Source: Clostridiales bacterium Firm_16
GTDB lineage: Bacteria > Bacillota > Clostridia > Saccharofermentanales > Saccharofermentanaceae
NCBI GenBank assembly: GCA_001604185.1
Contig: LVAV01000032.1
Span: 1 to 64,000, forward strand
DNA length: 64,000 nt
Direction: 5' to 3'
Made by a program: the position numbers and the translations under genes. Positions 6,738-16,283 of this stretch are shown here, piece after piece (positions within the stretch are counted from its first letter, which is position 1; the number at the start of each line of letters is the position of its first letter). A model generated the notes under the pieces. The model was given only the letters and a program-made list of their open reading frames with translations. It was not told the DNA's origin and did no database searches.

Positions 6738-8516
6738 TCAGGAGACAACAGCTTTCTTGCTCTCGATCTCCTCAAGCATTTTCTCTGTGATGGCCTCAAG
6801 GCTCATAGATCCAAGGTCACCTTCGAAACGAGAACGTACAGATACGGTTCCCTCTTCTACTTCCTTGTCACCTACGGTAAACATGTAGATGATCTTGTCC
6901 AGATTGGACTCGCGGATCTTCTTACCAAGTTTCTCAGAACGGTCATCTACTTCTGCACGGATTCCCTTTGCACGAAGAGCATCACGGATCTCGAAAGAAC
7001 GATCAAGATGAGCATCTGCGATCGGCAGGATACGTACCTGTTCCGGAGCCATCCACAAAGGCAGACAACCTGCATACTTCTCAATGAGATAAGCAAGTGT
7101 TCTCTCGAAGCAGCCAAGACTGGTTCTGTGAATGATATAAGGATTCTTCTTCAGGCCATCCTTATCGATGTATTCCATACCGAACTTCTCAGCCAGCAGC
7201 ATGTCGATCTGGATCGTAACGATCGTATCCTCTTTACCAAATACGTTCTTGTACTGAATATCAAGCTTTGGTCCGTAGAATGCCGCTTCATCGATTCCGA
7301 TAGAGTAATCGAGTCCGAGATCATCCAGAATCTTCTTCATTGCAGCCTGAGCCGCTTCCCACTGTTCCTTCGTACCTTCGTACTTATTCTTCGGGTTAGC
7401 CGGATCCCACTGAGAGAAACGGAACGTGCAATCTTCAAGAATACCGAGAGTGCCAAGGAAGTATTTAGCCAATTCGAGGCAGTTTGCAAACTCCTGCTCC
7501 AACTGATCCGGACGAATGATGTAATGGCCCTCGGAAATAGTAAACTGACGCACACGGATCAATCCATGCATCTCACCACTATCCTCATTACGGAACAATG
7601 TCGATGTCTCTGTAAGACGCATCGGAAGGTCTCGATAACTTCTCTGACGATTCAGGAATACCTGATACTGGAACGGGCATGTCATCGGACGCAGTGCGAA
7701 GCACTCTTTGGTCTCGTCATCCGGATCGCCCATGATAAACATACCATCACGATAGTGATCCCAGTGACCGGAAATCTTATAAAGATCACGCTTTGCAAAA
7801 TACGGGGTCTTTGTCAGCAGACAGCCCTTCGACTGCTCTACATCTTCTACCCAACGCTGCAGAAGCTGAACAACACGTGCACCCTTCGGCAGAAGGATCG
7901 GGAGACCCTGGCCGATATAATCTACAGTCGTAAAGTATTCCAGCTCACGACCAAGCTTATTGTGGTCACGCTTCAAAGCTTCTTCACGAGCAGTTACAAA
8001 AGCCTTCAACTGCTCTTTATCCGGGAAAGAAGTACCATAGATACGCTGAAGCATCTTATTCTTCTCGGAGCCTCTCCAATAAGCGCCTGCGCAAGACAGA
8101 AGCTTAAATGCCTTGATCTCACCTGTGCTCGCCATATGCGGTCCTGCACAAAGATCGGTAAACTCACCCTGCTTATAGAAGGAAATAACAGCATCTTCCG
8201 GAAGATCATCGATCAACTCAACTTTGTAAGGCTCGTCCAGCTTCAGCATCAACTCCCTTGCCTCGGCACGAGGAAGTTCAAATCTCTCAATCGGGAAATT
8301 CTCCTTCACGATCTTCTTCATCTCTTCCTCGATCTTCTTCAGGTCATCAGAAGTAAAAGCTTCATCGCGATCAAAATCATAGTAGAATCCGTCATCGATA
8401 GCCGGTCCGATGGCAAGTTTTGTCTCCGGCCAGAGGCGCTTTATTGCCTGTGCCATAACATGAGACGTACTATGACGGTACTTGTTTCTTTCTTCCTTGT
8501 TCTCAAAATCAATCAT
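6738..8516 (-). CDS. thrS: Threonyl-tRNA synthetase lacking the TGS domain
   Basis: Charges tRNA-Thr with threonine in the cytosol. The protein has 592 residues against about 640 usually. It starts directly at the editing domain (RHSTSHVMAQAI near residue 14; LCAGPH near 120), so the N-terminal TGS domain is missing. The class II core (MTCPFQYQVFLNRQRSYRDLP, RFSQWDP, GCFERTLAYLIEKYAG) and the C-terminal anticodon-binding domain (about 485-590, VRILPIADAH) are complete. GGAGG lies 8 bases before the ATG and there is no room for a TGS domain upstream, because a T-box leader occupies that space. Expression should rise when uncharged tRNA-Thr accumulates. Confidence 0.97.
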   Translation of the reverse strand: MIDFENKEERNKYRHSTSHVMAQAIKRLWPETKLAIGPAIDDGFYYDFDRDEAFTSDDLKKIEEEMKKIVKENFPIERFELPRAEARELMLKLDEPYKVELIDDLPEDAVISFYKQGEFTDLCAGPHMASTGEIKAFKLLSCAGAYWRGSEKNKMLQRIYGTSFPDKEQLKAFVTAREEALKRDHNKLGRELEYFTTVDYIGQGLPILLPKGARVVQLLQRWVEDVEQSKGCLLTKTPYFAKRDLYKISGHWDHYRDGMFIMGDPDDETKECFALRPMTCPFQYQVFLNRQRSYRDLPMRLTETSTLFRNEDSGEMHGLIRVRQFTISEGHYIIRPDQLEQEFANCLELAKYFLGTLGILEDCTFRFSQWDPANPKNKYEGTKEQWEAAQAAMKKILDDLGLDYSIGIDEAAFYGPKLDIQYKNVFGKEDTIVTIQIDMLLAEKFGMEYIDKDGLKKNPYIIHRTSLGCFERTLAYLIEKYAGCLPLWMAPEQVRILPIADAHLDRSFEIRDALRAKGIRAEVDDRSEKLGKKIRESNLDKIIYMFTVGDKEVEEGTVSVRSRFEGDLGSMSLEAITEKMLEEIESKKAVVS

Positions 8517-8549
8517 TCTCGATTCCTCCTTTTACTTTCTTACATATGC

Positions 8550-8800
8550 AAAAAAGCCATGCGTCCCAAAATCAAGGGATGCATGGCTGCACGGTTCCAC
8601 CCTAATTGCCTGGTACATACCAGACCACTCATTGCCTCTTTTAACGCTAGTAGGTAGCGGCCTTTACTAGTCCCTTATGGTTTCGCAAAAGCACTCGGAG
8701 GGGGTACTTCCTATCTTCTTTCCGGGAAGAGCTCACAGCATCTGCTCTTCTTCTCTGGCGGCGGTCAGACAGCAAACATGTCCTCGTCAACGTTTTGAAC
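8550..8800 (-). ncRNA. T-box riboswitch leader of thrS
   Basis: The minus strand carries the T-box core AGGGTGGAACC (complement of 8593-8603) directly before a terminator whose stem is AGCCATGCATCCC/GGGACGCATGGCT (8555-8588), followed by TTTTTT. Uncharged tRNA pairs with the T-box bulge to favour the antiterminator. A possible threonine specifier ACC lies in GGAAGTACCCC (complement of 8703-8705); this codon choice is less sure than the T-box itself. Confidence 0.93.
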
Positions 8801-8802
8801 AC

Positions 8803-8830
8803 AATATAGTTTAGAACAACATTCCCGCAA
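8803..8830 (-). promoter_or_regulatory. Likely promoter of the thrS T-box transcript
   Basis: TTGCGG (complement of 8825-8830), a 16-base spacer and TATATT (complement of 8803-8808), directly upstream of the T-box leader. Confidence 0.5.
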
Positions 8831-8875
8831 ATGCAACAGCTGTATGCATTATCAAGATAATCTTAGCTACTTCGA

Positions 8876-11800
8876 TCAAGCTTTCGGAGTTGCTCCTGTA
8901 ACTGCACTATACTCTCCGTAATACCGTACTCCGTCGATTTCAACATAAGCACGGACTTTGAAATAGTACTTCTTTCCCTTTACAAGTCCTGAACACGTTC
9001 TGCTTGTACCGGTTACAGAACCCAAAGCCACATATGTACCATTCTCGGATTCAGACCTCAAAACCTGGTAACCAGTTGCGCCGGTGACACTGCCCCATGT
9101 AACCTTAAGACTCGTTGCCGATGCAGATACAGCTTTCACGTTCTGTGGAGCAGCGGGTCTTACTACTTCAGTTACAACTTTACTGAATGCGCCATAACTC
9201 TTTACACCATTTACTGTCACAACAGCACGAACCTTGTAGTAATACATACGGCCGGTGGTCAGTCCGACACTAACCTTAGATGTGTCAGTAAAAGTACCAA
9301 TAGAAGTAAACGGACCATTTTTCTCCGTCGCACGGAATACCTGGTAAGCAGTCGCTCCGTTCACCTTGTTCCAAGAAACTTTAATGCTGCTGGTGGAAGC
9401 AGAAACCGCCTTAACATTTGTCGGTGCTGACGGTACCGGAACGGCACTGACTACACTACTGAATGTACCATAGCAACGAATGCCATCCACAACAGCGTTA
9501 GCGCGAACTTTGTAATAATATGTTACTCCGGTAGTCAGACCGACACTTACTTTACTCAGATCTTTGAAAGTTCCCAGAGAAGTAAATGTACCGGTCTTTG
9601 AAGTGGAACGGAACACCTGATACTCTGTTGCTCCGGCAACTTCATCCCATGTGATCTTCACACTGGTCGCTGATGCTACTACCGCCTTCACATTCGTCGG
9701 TGCCAACGGCTTCGGCGCTGCATTTACAGTTTCACAATAAGCGCTATAGTAAGACTTGCCATCAACAACCTTAATGGAGCGAACTTTGTAGAAATACGTT
9801 TTTCCTGTAGTCAGATTCGTATTAGTCCAGGAAGTACCGGTTAATGTCGTTACTAAAGAATACTGTCCGTCCTTCGTCAACGCACGATAAAGTTGATACT
9901 TCGTCGCTCCCTCTGCAATATCCCACGAAACCTTAATGCTCTTGTTCGAAACAGAGACTGCCTTGACATTCTGCGGAACAGCAGGTGCCGGAACCTTTGT
10001 CGGCGTCGGCGTACTTGTGTTCGTAGGAGTATTCGTGCACGTCGGTGACGGCGTATTCGTATTCGTCGGTGACGGCGTATTCGTATTCGTCGGCGTCGGC
10101 GTGTTTGTATTCGTTGGTGTCGGTGTGTTCGTATTCGTCGGCGTAGGCGTGTTTGTATTCGTCGGTGTCGGCGTATTCGTATTCGTCGGAGTCGGCGTAT
10201 TCGTATTCGTCGGCGTAGGCGTGTTCGTATTCGTCGGCGTAGGCGTGTTTGTATTCGTCGGTGTCGGCGTGTTTGTATTCGTTGGTGTCGGTGTGTTCGT
10301 ATTCGTCGGAGTCGGCGTGTTCGTATTCGTCGGAGTCGGCGTGTTTGTATTCGTCGGCGTAGGCGTGTTTGTATTCGTCGGTGTCGGCGTGTTCGTATTC
10401 GTCGGCGTAGGCGTGTTCGTATTCGTCGGCGTAGGCGTGTTTGTATTCGTCGGCGTAGGCGTGTTTGTATTCGTCGGCGTAGGCGTGTTTGTCGGAGATG
10501 GTGTAGGTGCCTTATCGGCCACAAACAAAGTCACGGTGATCGCGTCAGAATCTACTGTTACTAAAGAGCCTCCAGCTGGATTCTGAGTCTTGACCGTACA
10601 CTCATCTTCAATCTTATAGTTCTGTACCCAGGCAATCTGCACCACAACGTTATCAAAACCAGCAGACATGAGCTGGGCTTTGAGCAATTTCTGTGCATCC
10701 TGATAATACATTCCAACTGTATCAGGCATTTCGATCACAATCGGTGTCGGAGTATTTGTAGGTGTAGGTGTATTTGTATTCGTCGGTGTCGGCGTGTTCG
10801 TATTTGTCGGCGTAGGAGTATTCGTCGCCGTTGGTGTGGGTGTATTAGTCACCGTAGGCGTTGGAGTGTTTGTATTTGTAGGTGTAGGCGTATTTGTGTT
10901 GGTCGGCGTCGGCGTGTTTGTATTCGTCGGTGTCGGCGTGTTCGTATTTGTCGGCGTAGGCGTATTCGTACACGTTGGCGAAGGCGTCGGTGTATCTGTT
11001 GGCGTCGGCGGAATCGGCGTAGGAGTATTCGTCGCCGTTGGTGTAGGTGTATTAGTCACCGTAGGCGTTGGAGTGTTTGTATTTGTAGGTGTAGGCGTAT
11101 TTGTGTTGGTCGGCGTCGGCGTATTGGTATTCGTCGGAGTCGGCGTGTTCGTATTTGTCGGCGTAGGCGTATTCGTACACGTTGGCGAAGGCGTTGGTGT
11201 ATCTGTTGGCGTCGGAGGAACCGGCGTAGGAGTATTCGTCGCCGTTGGTGTAGGTGTATTAGTCAGCGTCGGCGTTGGAGTGTTTGTATTTGTAGGTGTA
11301 GGTGTATTTGTGTTGGTCGGCGTCGGCGTATTGGTATTCGTCGGAGTCGGCGTGTTTGTATTTGTAGGCGTCGGCGTATTTGTACACGTTGGCGAAGGTG
11401 TCGGTGTATCTGTTGGCGTCGGAGGCACGGGTGTAGGAGTATTCGTTGGAGTAGGTGTATTCGGTGCCTTATCTGCTACAAAAATGGACACAGTAATCGT
11501 ATCGGAATCCACTACTATAGCAGATCCTCCAGCAGGATTCTGGGACTTAACCATACACTCGTCTTCAATGTTATAGTTTTGTACCCAGGCAATCTGCACC
11601 ACAACATCCTCAAAACCAGCAGACATAAGCTGAGCTTTGAGCATTTCATATGCATTCTGATAGTACATACCAACCACATCCGGCATCTCGATTACGATTG
11701 GCATCGGAGTAGGCGTAGGCGTATTTGTTGCCGTAGGTGTTGGGGTATTAGTCACCGTGGGCGTTGGCGTGTTCGTATTTGTCGGTGTAGGTGTATTTGT

Positions 11801-13912
11801 GTTGGTCGGTGTAGGCGTATTTGTATTCGTCGGAGTCGGAGTATTCGGCTTCGGAGAAGGTGTACTTGTCGGCGTATTTGTCGGTGTAGGCGAATTAGTC
11901 GGCTTTGGAGTATTCGTTGGTTTTGGTGAGGGCGTCGGAGTCGGTGCCACTACCTGGCTGAATGTAGCCTTTAGTTGACCGGCATATTCTCCGGTTGAGT
12001 CCGTAATAATGCATACAAGCGTCTGTCCAAGATCTTCCTGTCGGACAGTGTAAGAACTTCCAAAGAAACCATTCGCATTCTCACCTGTATGCCAGGTAAA
12101 CAGCAAGTTTTCAATCGGACAGTTATTATTCGAGACAATAACCGTGACTGAATCGCCAACAATCGGCCTGTTGGTCGACTTGGAAATATAAGCACTCAGA
12201 TTCGGCTGTTTGGTCGGAGTAGGTGTGTTTGTCGGGCGTGTAGTATTCGTCGGCCTTGGAGTATTTGTGGTCGTCGGTGTAGGTGTATTACCACCGCTTA
12301 TAGGCGTAGGAGTATTCGTTGGTGTCGGCGTATTCGTCGTCGGCTTTGGAGTATTCGTTGGCGTCGGTGTATTCGTCGTCGGCTTTGGAGTATTTGTCGA
12401 CTTCGGCGTTGGCGAAGGTGTCGGTGTTACAGCCACGCGGAACGTCGCTTTAAGCTGGCCTGAGTGTTCGCCGGTACCATCAGTAATGTAGCAGATGATG
12501 GACTGTCCGACATCTTCTTGTCGAACGGTATACGTACTACCATAATAGCCATTAGGTGCATCTCCGGTGTGCCACGTATAAAGCAGATTCTCAGCCGAAC
12601 AATTGCTGTCAGAAATTATGACCGTCAGAACTTCTCCAACCATCGAAGTACCGGTCTTGGATACATATCCCTTCAAAGTGGGCTGAACAGTCGGCTTCAA
12701 TGTAGGGGTATTCGTCGGCTTTTTTGTAGGAGTCGGCGTATTATCCGAATTGGTTGGAATCGGAGTATTTGTTGGACGTGTCGTATTAGTCGGTGTAGGT
12801 GTATTTCCACCTGTTGTAGGCGTAGCTGTCTTCGTCGGAGTCGGGGTATTGGTAGTTGGCTTCGGTGTATTAGTCGGTCTCGTCGTGGGCGACGGAGTCG
12901 GTGCCACTACCTGGCTGAATGTAGCCTTAAGTTGACCGGCATATTCTCCTGTTGAGTCCGTAATAAAACAAACAAGCGTCTGTCCAAGATCTTCCTGTCG
13001 GACAGTATATGAACTTCCAAAGAAACCATTCGCATTCTCACCTGTATGCCAGGTAAACAGCAAGTTTTCAATCGGACAGTTATTATTCGAGACAATAACC
13101 GTGATTGTATCGCCAACGACCGGCCTATTGGTCGACTTGGAAATATAAGCGCTCAGATTCGGCTGCTTGGTCGGAGTAGGTGTATGTGTCGGACTAGGTG
13201 TATTTGTCGGCTTTGGCGTATTTGTCGGACGTGGAGTACTGGTCGGTCGCGGAGTATTCGTCAGAGTCGGAGTCGGTGTGTAGATAGGTGTAGGCGTATT
13301 TGCTGAAGTCGGTGTAGGTGTAATAACCGGGTTACCGTTGGGATAGATCGTCACGCTTTTGACATTATTAAAGGATGTCGACTCTACAGCCGTACTCGAA
13401 TAATAGTACACATCACATAATGTATCTCCGGAAAATGCGGAGGAACCTACATATTGCATGCTCTTCGGCAGACGTGCCTCACGCAGAAGACAACAACCGG
13501 CAAAAGCACGTGTCCCAATCGTCTGAAGTGTACTTGGAAACGAAATAGAAAGTAACTCATCACCGAAATAGAACGCCTCTGTTCCAATAGAGAGGACACC
13601 TTCCGGAATCGTAAGAGAATGATACGTATTCAAATAACGGAAAGCAGCATCGCCAATAGCACTGACTCGATGCCCACCTACTGATGAAGGAATCACAAGA
13701 TCAATGGTATAACCGTCATACCCGGCAGATAAACCATCGTAGTACGTAATTGTGGCTGTGCCATCGCTATTAACGAAGTAATTATACAGCCCATCCGCTA
13801 GGATATCTGAATCTGCCTGAACCTTGGCTGCCGACAGCATAATGAAATACGTCAAACACAAAGATACAGCAACACAAGCACTTACAAAGCGCTTCCATCT
13901 ACTCACGATCAT
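8876..13912 (-). CDS. Giant secreted modular protein: LRR, Ig-like, PASTA and Fn3 modules on PT-rich linkers
   Basis: A 1678-residue secreted protein. In order: signal peptide (about 1-33); BspA-type LRR_5 repeats (about 40-190, [21 protein letters not shown]); three Ig-like modules in the first 660 residues (C...W...C spacing, with DLGQTLVC recalling the F-strand motif); a PASTA-like module ([22 protein letters not shown]); a triple 69-residue linker repeat; a second PASTA-like module; about 18 TPTPTNTN repeats; and four Fn3 domains (about 1320-1678, [19 protein letters not shown]). No LPXTG, SLH, dockerin or C-terminal membrane segment is seen, so attachment may rely on the PASTA modules binding peptidoglycan. 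The Thr-rich linkers are probably O-glycosylated (inference). The ATG has AAGGAG 12 bases upstream, a rather long spacing. Likely an adhesin or wall scaffold; the exact role is unknown. Confidence 0.9.
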   Translation of the reverse strand: MIVSRWKRFVSACVAVSLCLTYFIMLSAAKVQADSDILADGLYNYFVNSDGTATITYYDGLSAGYDGYTIDLVIPSSVGGHRVSAIGDAAFRYLNTYHSLTIPEGVLSIGTEAFYFGDELLSISFPSTLQTIGTRAFAGCCLLREARLPKSMQYVGSSAFSGDTLCDVYYYSSTAVESTSFNNVKSVTIYPNGNPVITPTPTSANTPTPIYTPTPTLTNTPRPTSTPRPTNTPKPTNTPSPTHTPTPTKQPNLSAYISKSTNRPVVGDTITVIVSNNNCPIENLLFTWHTGENANGFFGSSYTVRQEDLGQTLVCFITDSTGEYAGQLKATFSQVVAPTPSPTTRPTNTPKPTTNTPTPTKTATPTTGGNTPTPTNTTRPTNTPIPTNSDNTPTPTKKPTNTPTLKPTVQPTLKGYVSKTGTSMVGEVLTVIISDSNCSAENLLYTWHTGDAPNGYYGSTYTVRQEDVGQSIICYITDGTGEHSGQLKATFRVAVTPTPSPTPKSTNTPKPTTNTPTPTNTPKPTTNTPTPTNTPTPISGGNTPTPTTTNTPRPTNTTRPTNTPTPTKQPNLSAYISKSTNRPIVGDSVTVIVSNNNCPIENLLFTWHTGENANGFFGSSYTVRQEDLGQTLVCIITDSTGEYAGQLKATFSQVVAPTPTPSPKPTNTPKPTNSPTPTNTPTSTPSPKPNTPTPTNTNTPTPTNTNTPTPTNTNTPTPTVTNTPTPTATNTPTPTPMPIVIEMPDVVGMYYQNAYEMLKAQLMSAGFEDVVVQIAWVQNYNIEDECMVKSQNPAGGSAIVVDSDTITVSIFVADKAPNTPTPTNTPTPVPPTPTDTPTPSPTCTNTPTPTNTNTPTPTNTNTPTPTNTNTPTPTNTNTPTPTLTNTPTPTATNTPTPVPPTPTDTPTPSPTCTNTPTPTNTNTPTPTNTNTPTPTNTNTPTPTNTNTPTPTVTNTPTPTATNTPTPIPPTPTDTPTPSPTCTNTPTPTNTNTPTPTNTNTPTPTNTNTPTPTNTNTPTPTVTNTPTPTATNTPTPTNTNTPTPTNTNTPTPTNTPTPIVIEMPDTVGMYYQDAQKLLKAQLMSAGFDNVVVQIAWVQNYKIEDECTVKTQNPAGGSLVTVDSDAITVTLFVADKAPTPSPTNTPTPTNTNTPTPTNTNTPTPTNTNTPTPTNTNTPTPTNTNTPTPTNTNTPTPTNTNTPTPTNTNTPTPTNTNTPTPTNTNTPTPTNTNTPTPTNTNTPTPTNTNTPTPTNTNTPTPTNTNTPTPTNTNTPTPTNTNTPSPTNTNTPSPTCTNTPTNTSTPTPTKVPAPAVPQNVKAVSVSNKSIKVSWDIAEGATKYQLYRALTKDGQYSLVTTLTGTSWTNTNLTTGKTYFYKVRSIKVVDGKSYYSAYCETVNAAPKPLAPTNVKAVVASATSVKITWDEVAGATEYQVFRSTSKTGTFTSLGTFKDLSKVSVGLTTGVTYYYKVRANAVVDGIRCYGTFSSVVSAVPVPSAPTNVKAVSASTSSIKVSWNKVNGATAYQVFRATEKNGPFTSIGTFTDTSKVSVGLTTGRMYYYKVRAVVTVNGVKSYGAFSKVVTEVVRPAAPQNVKAVSASATSLKVTWGSVTGATGYQVLRSESENGTYVALGSVTGTSRTCSGLVKGKKYYFKVRAYVEIDGVRYYGEYSAVTGATPKA
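10020..10497 (-). repeat. 24-bp tandem repeat array encoding TPTPTNTN
   Basis: About 18 to 19 in-frame copies of a 24-base unit. Copies differ mostly at third positions (GTC/GTA/GTT on the plus strand), so the peptide is kept while the DNA drifts. A unit length divisible by three means copy-number change would alter linker length without a frameshift. Confidence 0.9.
10821..11441 (-). repeat. Three 207-bp higher-order linker repeats
   Basis: The landmark TTCGTCGCCGTTGGTGT recurs (allowing for small changes) at 10821, 11028 and 11235, exactly 207 bases apart. Each unit encodes a 69-residue PT linker containing one cysteine (PSPTCTN). Confidence 0.85.
11938..12230 (-). repeat. Duplicated Ig-like module, copy A
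   Basis: Nearly identical at DNA level to 12896-13188, with only scattered substitutions over about 290 bases. A more diverged relative lies at about 12430-12690. This points to recent internal duplication or gene conversion. Confidence 0.85.
12896..13188 (-). repeat. Duplicated Ig-like module, copy B
   Basis: Partner of the copy at 11938-12230. It encodes the first Ig-like module of the giant protein with the same C...W...C pattern. Confidence 0.85.
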
Positions 13913-14066
13913 ACCAAACTATTTCTCCTTAATTATCCTCACAGACGATTATACAATAACGTTGTGCAATAAAAAAAGACGAAAAATCAAATATCAAGTA
14001 TTTCTAGAAAAATAAAGAGCAGACCAAGAAATAAACTATTGCAAAGAATGAGCCTTCGTATACAGA

Positions 14067-15203
14067 TCAGCCGTATTTCTTCAACCACTTCGGATCTGTA
14101 AGTTCATCGTCTGAATTGAGCGGACAACCATAGCACAGATCCTCAGCAAGTTCCAGAATCACGTCTTTAAGTTCCAGATCCTTCTTCCACTTCTCATCAA
14201 TGGCATCATATCCAAGCCATGCGCCCAGGATATTACCAGTCAAAGCTCCGGTAGAATCACTGTCACCGCCATGGTTAACTGCTGCAATTATAGCCTTGGA
14301 GAAATCTTTCTGATACTTAAGAGCACAGTAGATAGCTATACAAAGCGCCTCATCTCCGCACCAGCCGTCTCCGATATAGGAAATATTCTCCTCATCCGGT
14401 TCCGAGCTGGTAGACAATTCAAGTGCTTTATCGACCAGATCCAGGAACACCCCGAGATGCTTTCTTTCAGAGAAAAGACGTGCTATCGCCTGTCTCGCGT
14501 CCAGAACGATCTCGCGAAGCGTCATCTTATTATCCGGATCCACTGCATGCTTAATGATATGGGTCATAAAGGCCGCAGGCATAAATCCGAGAGAATGGGA
14601 ATGGGTAAGAGCTGCCACTTCGGCACCTTCCATATCTGTAGGGTCATCCTCCAGATCCCGGAAAAAGAGTCCCACCGGTGCGACTCGCATCACTCCGCCA
14701 CAGCCTTTACTGTGATTAATACGATGTTCTACCGAACCCTGTTCACCGGCAGATAATGCATCCAGACATGTTGCACCCGGTGCACGACAATTCCAAAGCT
14801 GAGGAACATCGATCAACCAGCTGATGTTACTTGATTCGGAATTTGCACCTCTCTGTGTACGAAGCCAGTCCAGATATGCAAGATAAACATAGGATCTCGG
14901 TTTGCCGGCTATGCCTCGTGTCATGGCACGTGTCTGACCGACCAGAAGCCCATTGGCTGTAAACAGAGTCATCTGCGTATCATCAGAGATCAAAGCCTTT
15001 CCGGAAGAAGGATCGAGCAAATACTCGGATAATCCGTTCTCTCCATAACGGGACATGATCTTCTCATATGACATAAACTCGATGGGATAACCCAGAGCAT
15101 CACCGGCCGCGCCGCCGATAAGACAACCCTTCACCTTATCCAGCGCTTTAGCGCGTGCTGCAGTATTTCTCAACAATTCAGGCGAAAGCCATTCATTCTT
15201 CAT
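14067..15203 (-). CDS. ADP-ribosylglycohydrolase family protein
   Basis: A 378-residue member of the DraG/ARH family, which removes ADP-ribose from modified proteins, nucleic acids or small molecules using two metal ions. Visible family motifs are GGAAGDALGYPIEF (about 30), SDDTQMTLFTANGL (about 75), SKGCGGVMRVAPVG, ALTHSHSLGF and NHGGDSDSTGALTGNILGAWLG (about 305-325), with the acidic metal ligands intact. The ATG at 15203 follows GGTGG; a GTG four codons earlier has no well-spaced site. An extended -10 promoter lies at 15234-15242. No ADP-ribosyltransferase or nitrogenase gene is nearby, so the substrate is unknown. Confidence 0.93.
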   Translation of the reverse strand: MKNEWLSPELLRNTAARAKALDKVKGCLIGGAAGDALGYPIEFMSYEKIMSRYGENGLSEYLLDPSSGKALISDDTQMTLFTANGLLVGQTRAMTRGIAGKPRSYVYLAYLDWLRTQRGANSESSNISWLIDVPQLWNCRAPGATCLDALSAGEQGSVEHRINHSKGCGGVMRVAPVGLFFRDLEDDPTDMEGAEVAALTHSHSLGFMPAAFMTHIIKHAVDPDNKMTLREIVLDARQAIARLFSERKHLGVFLDLVDKALELSTSSEPDEENISYIGDGWCGDEALCIAIYCALKYQKDFSKAIIAAVNHGGDSDSTGALTGNILGAWLGYDAIDEKWKKDLELKDVILELAEDLCYGCPLNSDDELTDPKWLKKYG

Positions 15204-15233
15204 AGAACCACCCACTTCCCAATCAGTAATTCT

Positions 15234-15242
15234 ATTATACCA
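15234..15242 (-). promoter_or_regulatory. Extended -10 promoter (TGGTATAAT)
   Basis: TGGTATAAT on the minus strand, 31 bases before the ADP-ribosylglycohydrolase start. Confidence 0.6.
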
Positions 15243-15268
15243 GATTCAGAATACGCTGTATTGATGAA

Positions 15269-15625
15269 TCAGGAACCAAGTTTCTCCTTCACGGAAGATG
15301 CCACACTTTCAATGCTTTCCTTACCCTTGCTCAAATCTCCGACTTCGTCAGAAATATAGCTGGAAGCACCGGATACTGCTCCTTCCACCGCACTGGAAAC
15401 ACTTGATCTTGCTCCATCGACCACGCTGGATACCTTTCCTTTAACATCGTCTTTTACCGATTCCTTGACGGACTCTTTTACAGACTCCACCATAGATGCG
15501 GCACTTTGTGAAAGTTCAGTCGCCTTCGATTCGGCTTTCTCCTTCAGGTTCCAGCAGCCAATACTGTTGACCAGCATTACGATCACAAACAAAACTACTG
15601 CAAAAATCTTCAATCTCTTATTCAT
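15269..15625 (-). CDS. Small lipoprotein with amphipathic repeats
   Basis: A 118-residue protein: signal peptide with a likely lipobox (SIGC), then a Ser/Val/Glu/Lys-rich helical region with repeats such as ESVKESVKDDVKGKVSSVVDGARSS, resembling LEA-like or coiled-coil spacers. No enzyme motif is seen. The ATG at 15625 follows AAGGAAAAG and overlaps the stop codon of the upstream zinc-ribbon gene by 8 bases, so the two are probably translated together. The function is unknown; an envelope location is inferred from the signal. Confidence 0.72.
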   Translation of the reverse strand: MNKRLKIFAVVLFVIVMLVNSIGCWNLKEKAESKATELSQSAASMVESVKESVKESVKDDVKGKVSSVVDGARSSVSSAVEGAVSGASSYISDEVGDLSKGKESIESVASSVKEKLGS

Positions 15626-16247
15626 TTTTTTCTTTTCCTTTCTTAAATGAAAATATCTCTTTCCACGAATAGGACACACGTTCTACCCGCATCATAAAAA
15701 CAAGTTTGATAATGTTGAATATGGCGAACATGAAAAACGGCCAGGAGAATACAGTCGTAACCATACTTACAACAGCAAAGATCATGCAAGCCCAGATAAT
15801 CTGCTTGAAAAACTTATCTTTCGTAAAGAAAAATGCAACGACCGCTACCAAGGCAAGCTGGACGAAGCTTGCCGGGATACGGATCCACCGCTGCGACAGG
15901 CCTCCACCGACAAAGGCAGACGCGAAAAACACAAAACATATAATGGTTTCCAGGAAACAAATATACTTCAGGCCCTTATTGATCCTGTCTTTCTCGGCCT
16001 GTTCGAGCTTTCGTCTCTCTTCTTCTTCTTTCTTCCGAAGAAGCTCTTCCCGTTCCTGCTTCCAGACCGCTTCGGTATCACGCTGAGCCTGGATTCGTCC
16101 CATCTCGCGCTCATAACCCGCGGCAAACTCACCGGTAGGCTCAATAAGCATTTCCTTACCGCAAACTGAGCAGATTGCCGTTCTTCTATCCGGTTGCACT
16201 TTGACATTTGCCCCGCAACCGGTACATGTCAAATCAACAAGTTTCAT
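15618..16247 (-). CDS. Zinc-ribbon, coiled-coil, multi-pass membrane protein
   Basis: A 209-residue protein opening with a zinc ribbon (LTCTGCGANV...CSVCGKEM), then a Glu/Arg/Lys coiled coil (about 45-90) and four hydrophobic segments between about 95 and 190 (LETIICFVFFASAFVGGG, FVQLALVAVVAFFF, IIWACMIFAVVSMVTTVF, FAIFNIIKLVFMM). The N-terminus matches the protein at 4208-5077, so the family shares a cytoplasmic head with different membrane parts. GGGAG lies upstream of the ATG, and the gene has its own extended -10 promoter overlapping the end of psd. It overlaps the small lipoprotein gene by 8 bases. The function is unknown. Confidence 0.8.
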   Translation of the reverse strand: MKLVDLTCTGCGANVKVQPDRRTAICSVCGKEMLIEPTGEFAAGYEREMGRIQAQRDTEAVWKQEREELLRKKEEEERRKLEQAEKDRINKGLKYICFLETIICFVFFASAFVGGGLSQRWIRIPASFVQLALVAVVAFFFTKDKFFKQIIWACMIFAVVSMVTTVFSWPFFMFAIFNIIKLVFMMRVERVSYSWKEIFSFKKGKEKNE

Positions 16248-16274
16248 CGCTTTTTCTCTCCCTTTTCAATAACA

Positions 16275-16283
16275 ATTATAGCA
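16275..16283 (-). promoter_or_regulatory. Extended -10 promoter (TGCTATAAT) inside the end of psd
   Basis: The minus strand reads TGCTATAAT, about 28 bases before the zinc-ribbon gene start. The 9-mer is identical to the one before the related gene at 4208-5077. Confidence 0.5.

Noticed and set aside
6672-8657. A 661-codon plus-strand open frame opposite thrS
   Set aside because: It is antisense to an unmistakable synthetase and its T-box, has no family motif and no ribosome binding site.
10020-10497. CRISPR-like regular repeats
   Set aside because: The units are directly adjacent 24-mers without unique spacers, in frame inside a gene, and no cas genes are present.
10020-11980. Long plus-strand open frames rich in FVFVGVGV over the PT-repeat region, and Arg-rich frames on the minus strand
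   Set aside because: They arise because a 24-base repeat without stop codons is open in other frames. They lack ribosome binding sites, and third-base drift follows the PTPTNT frame.
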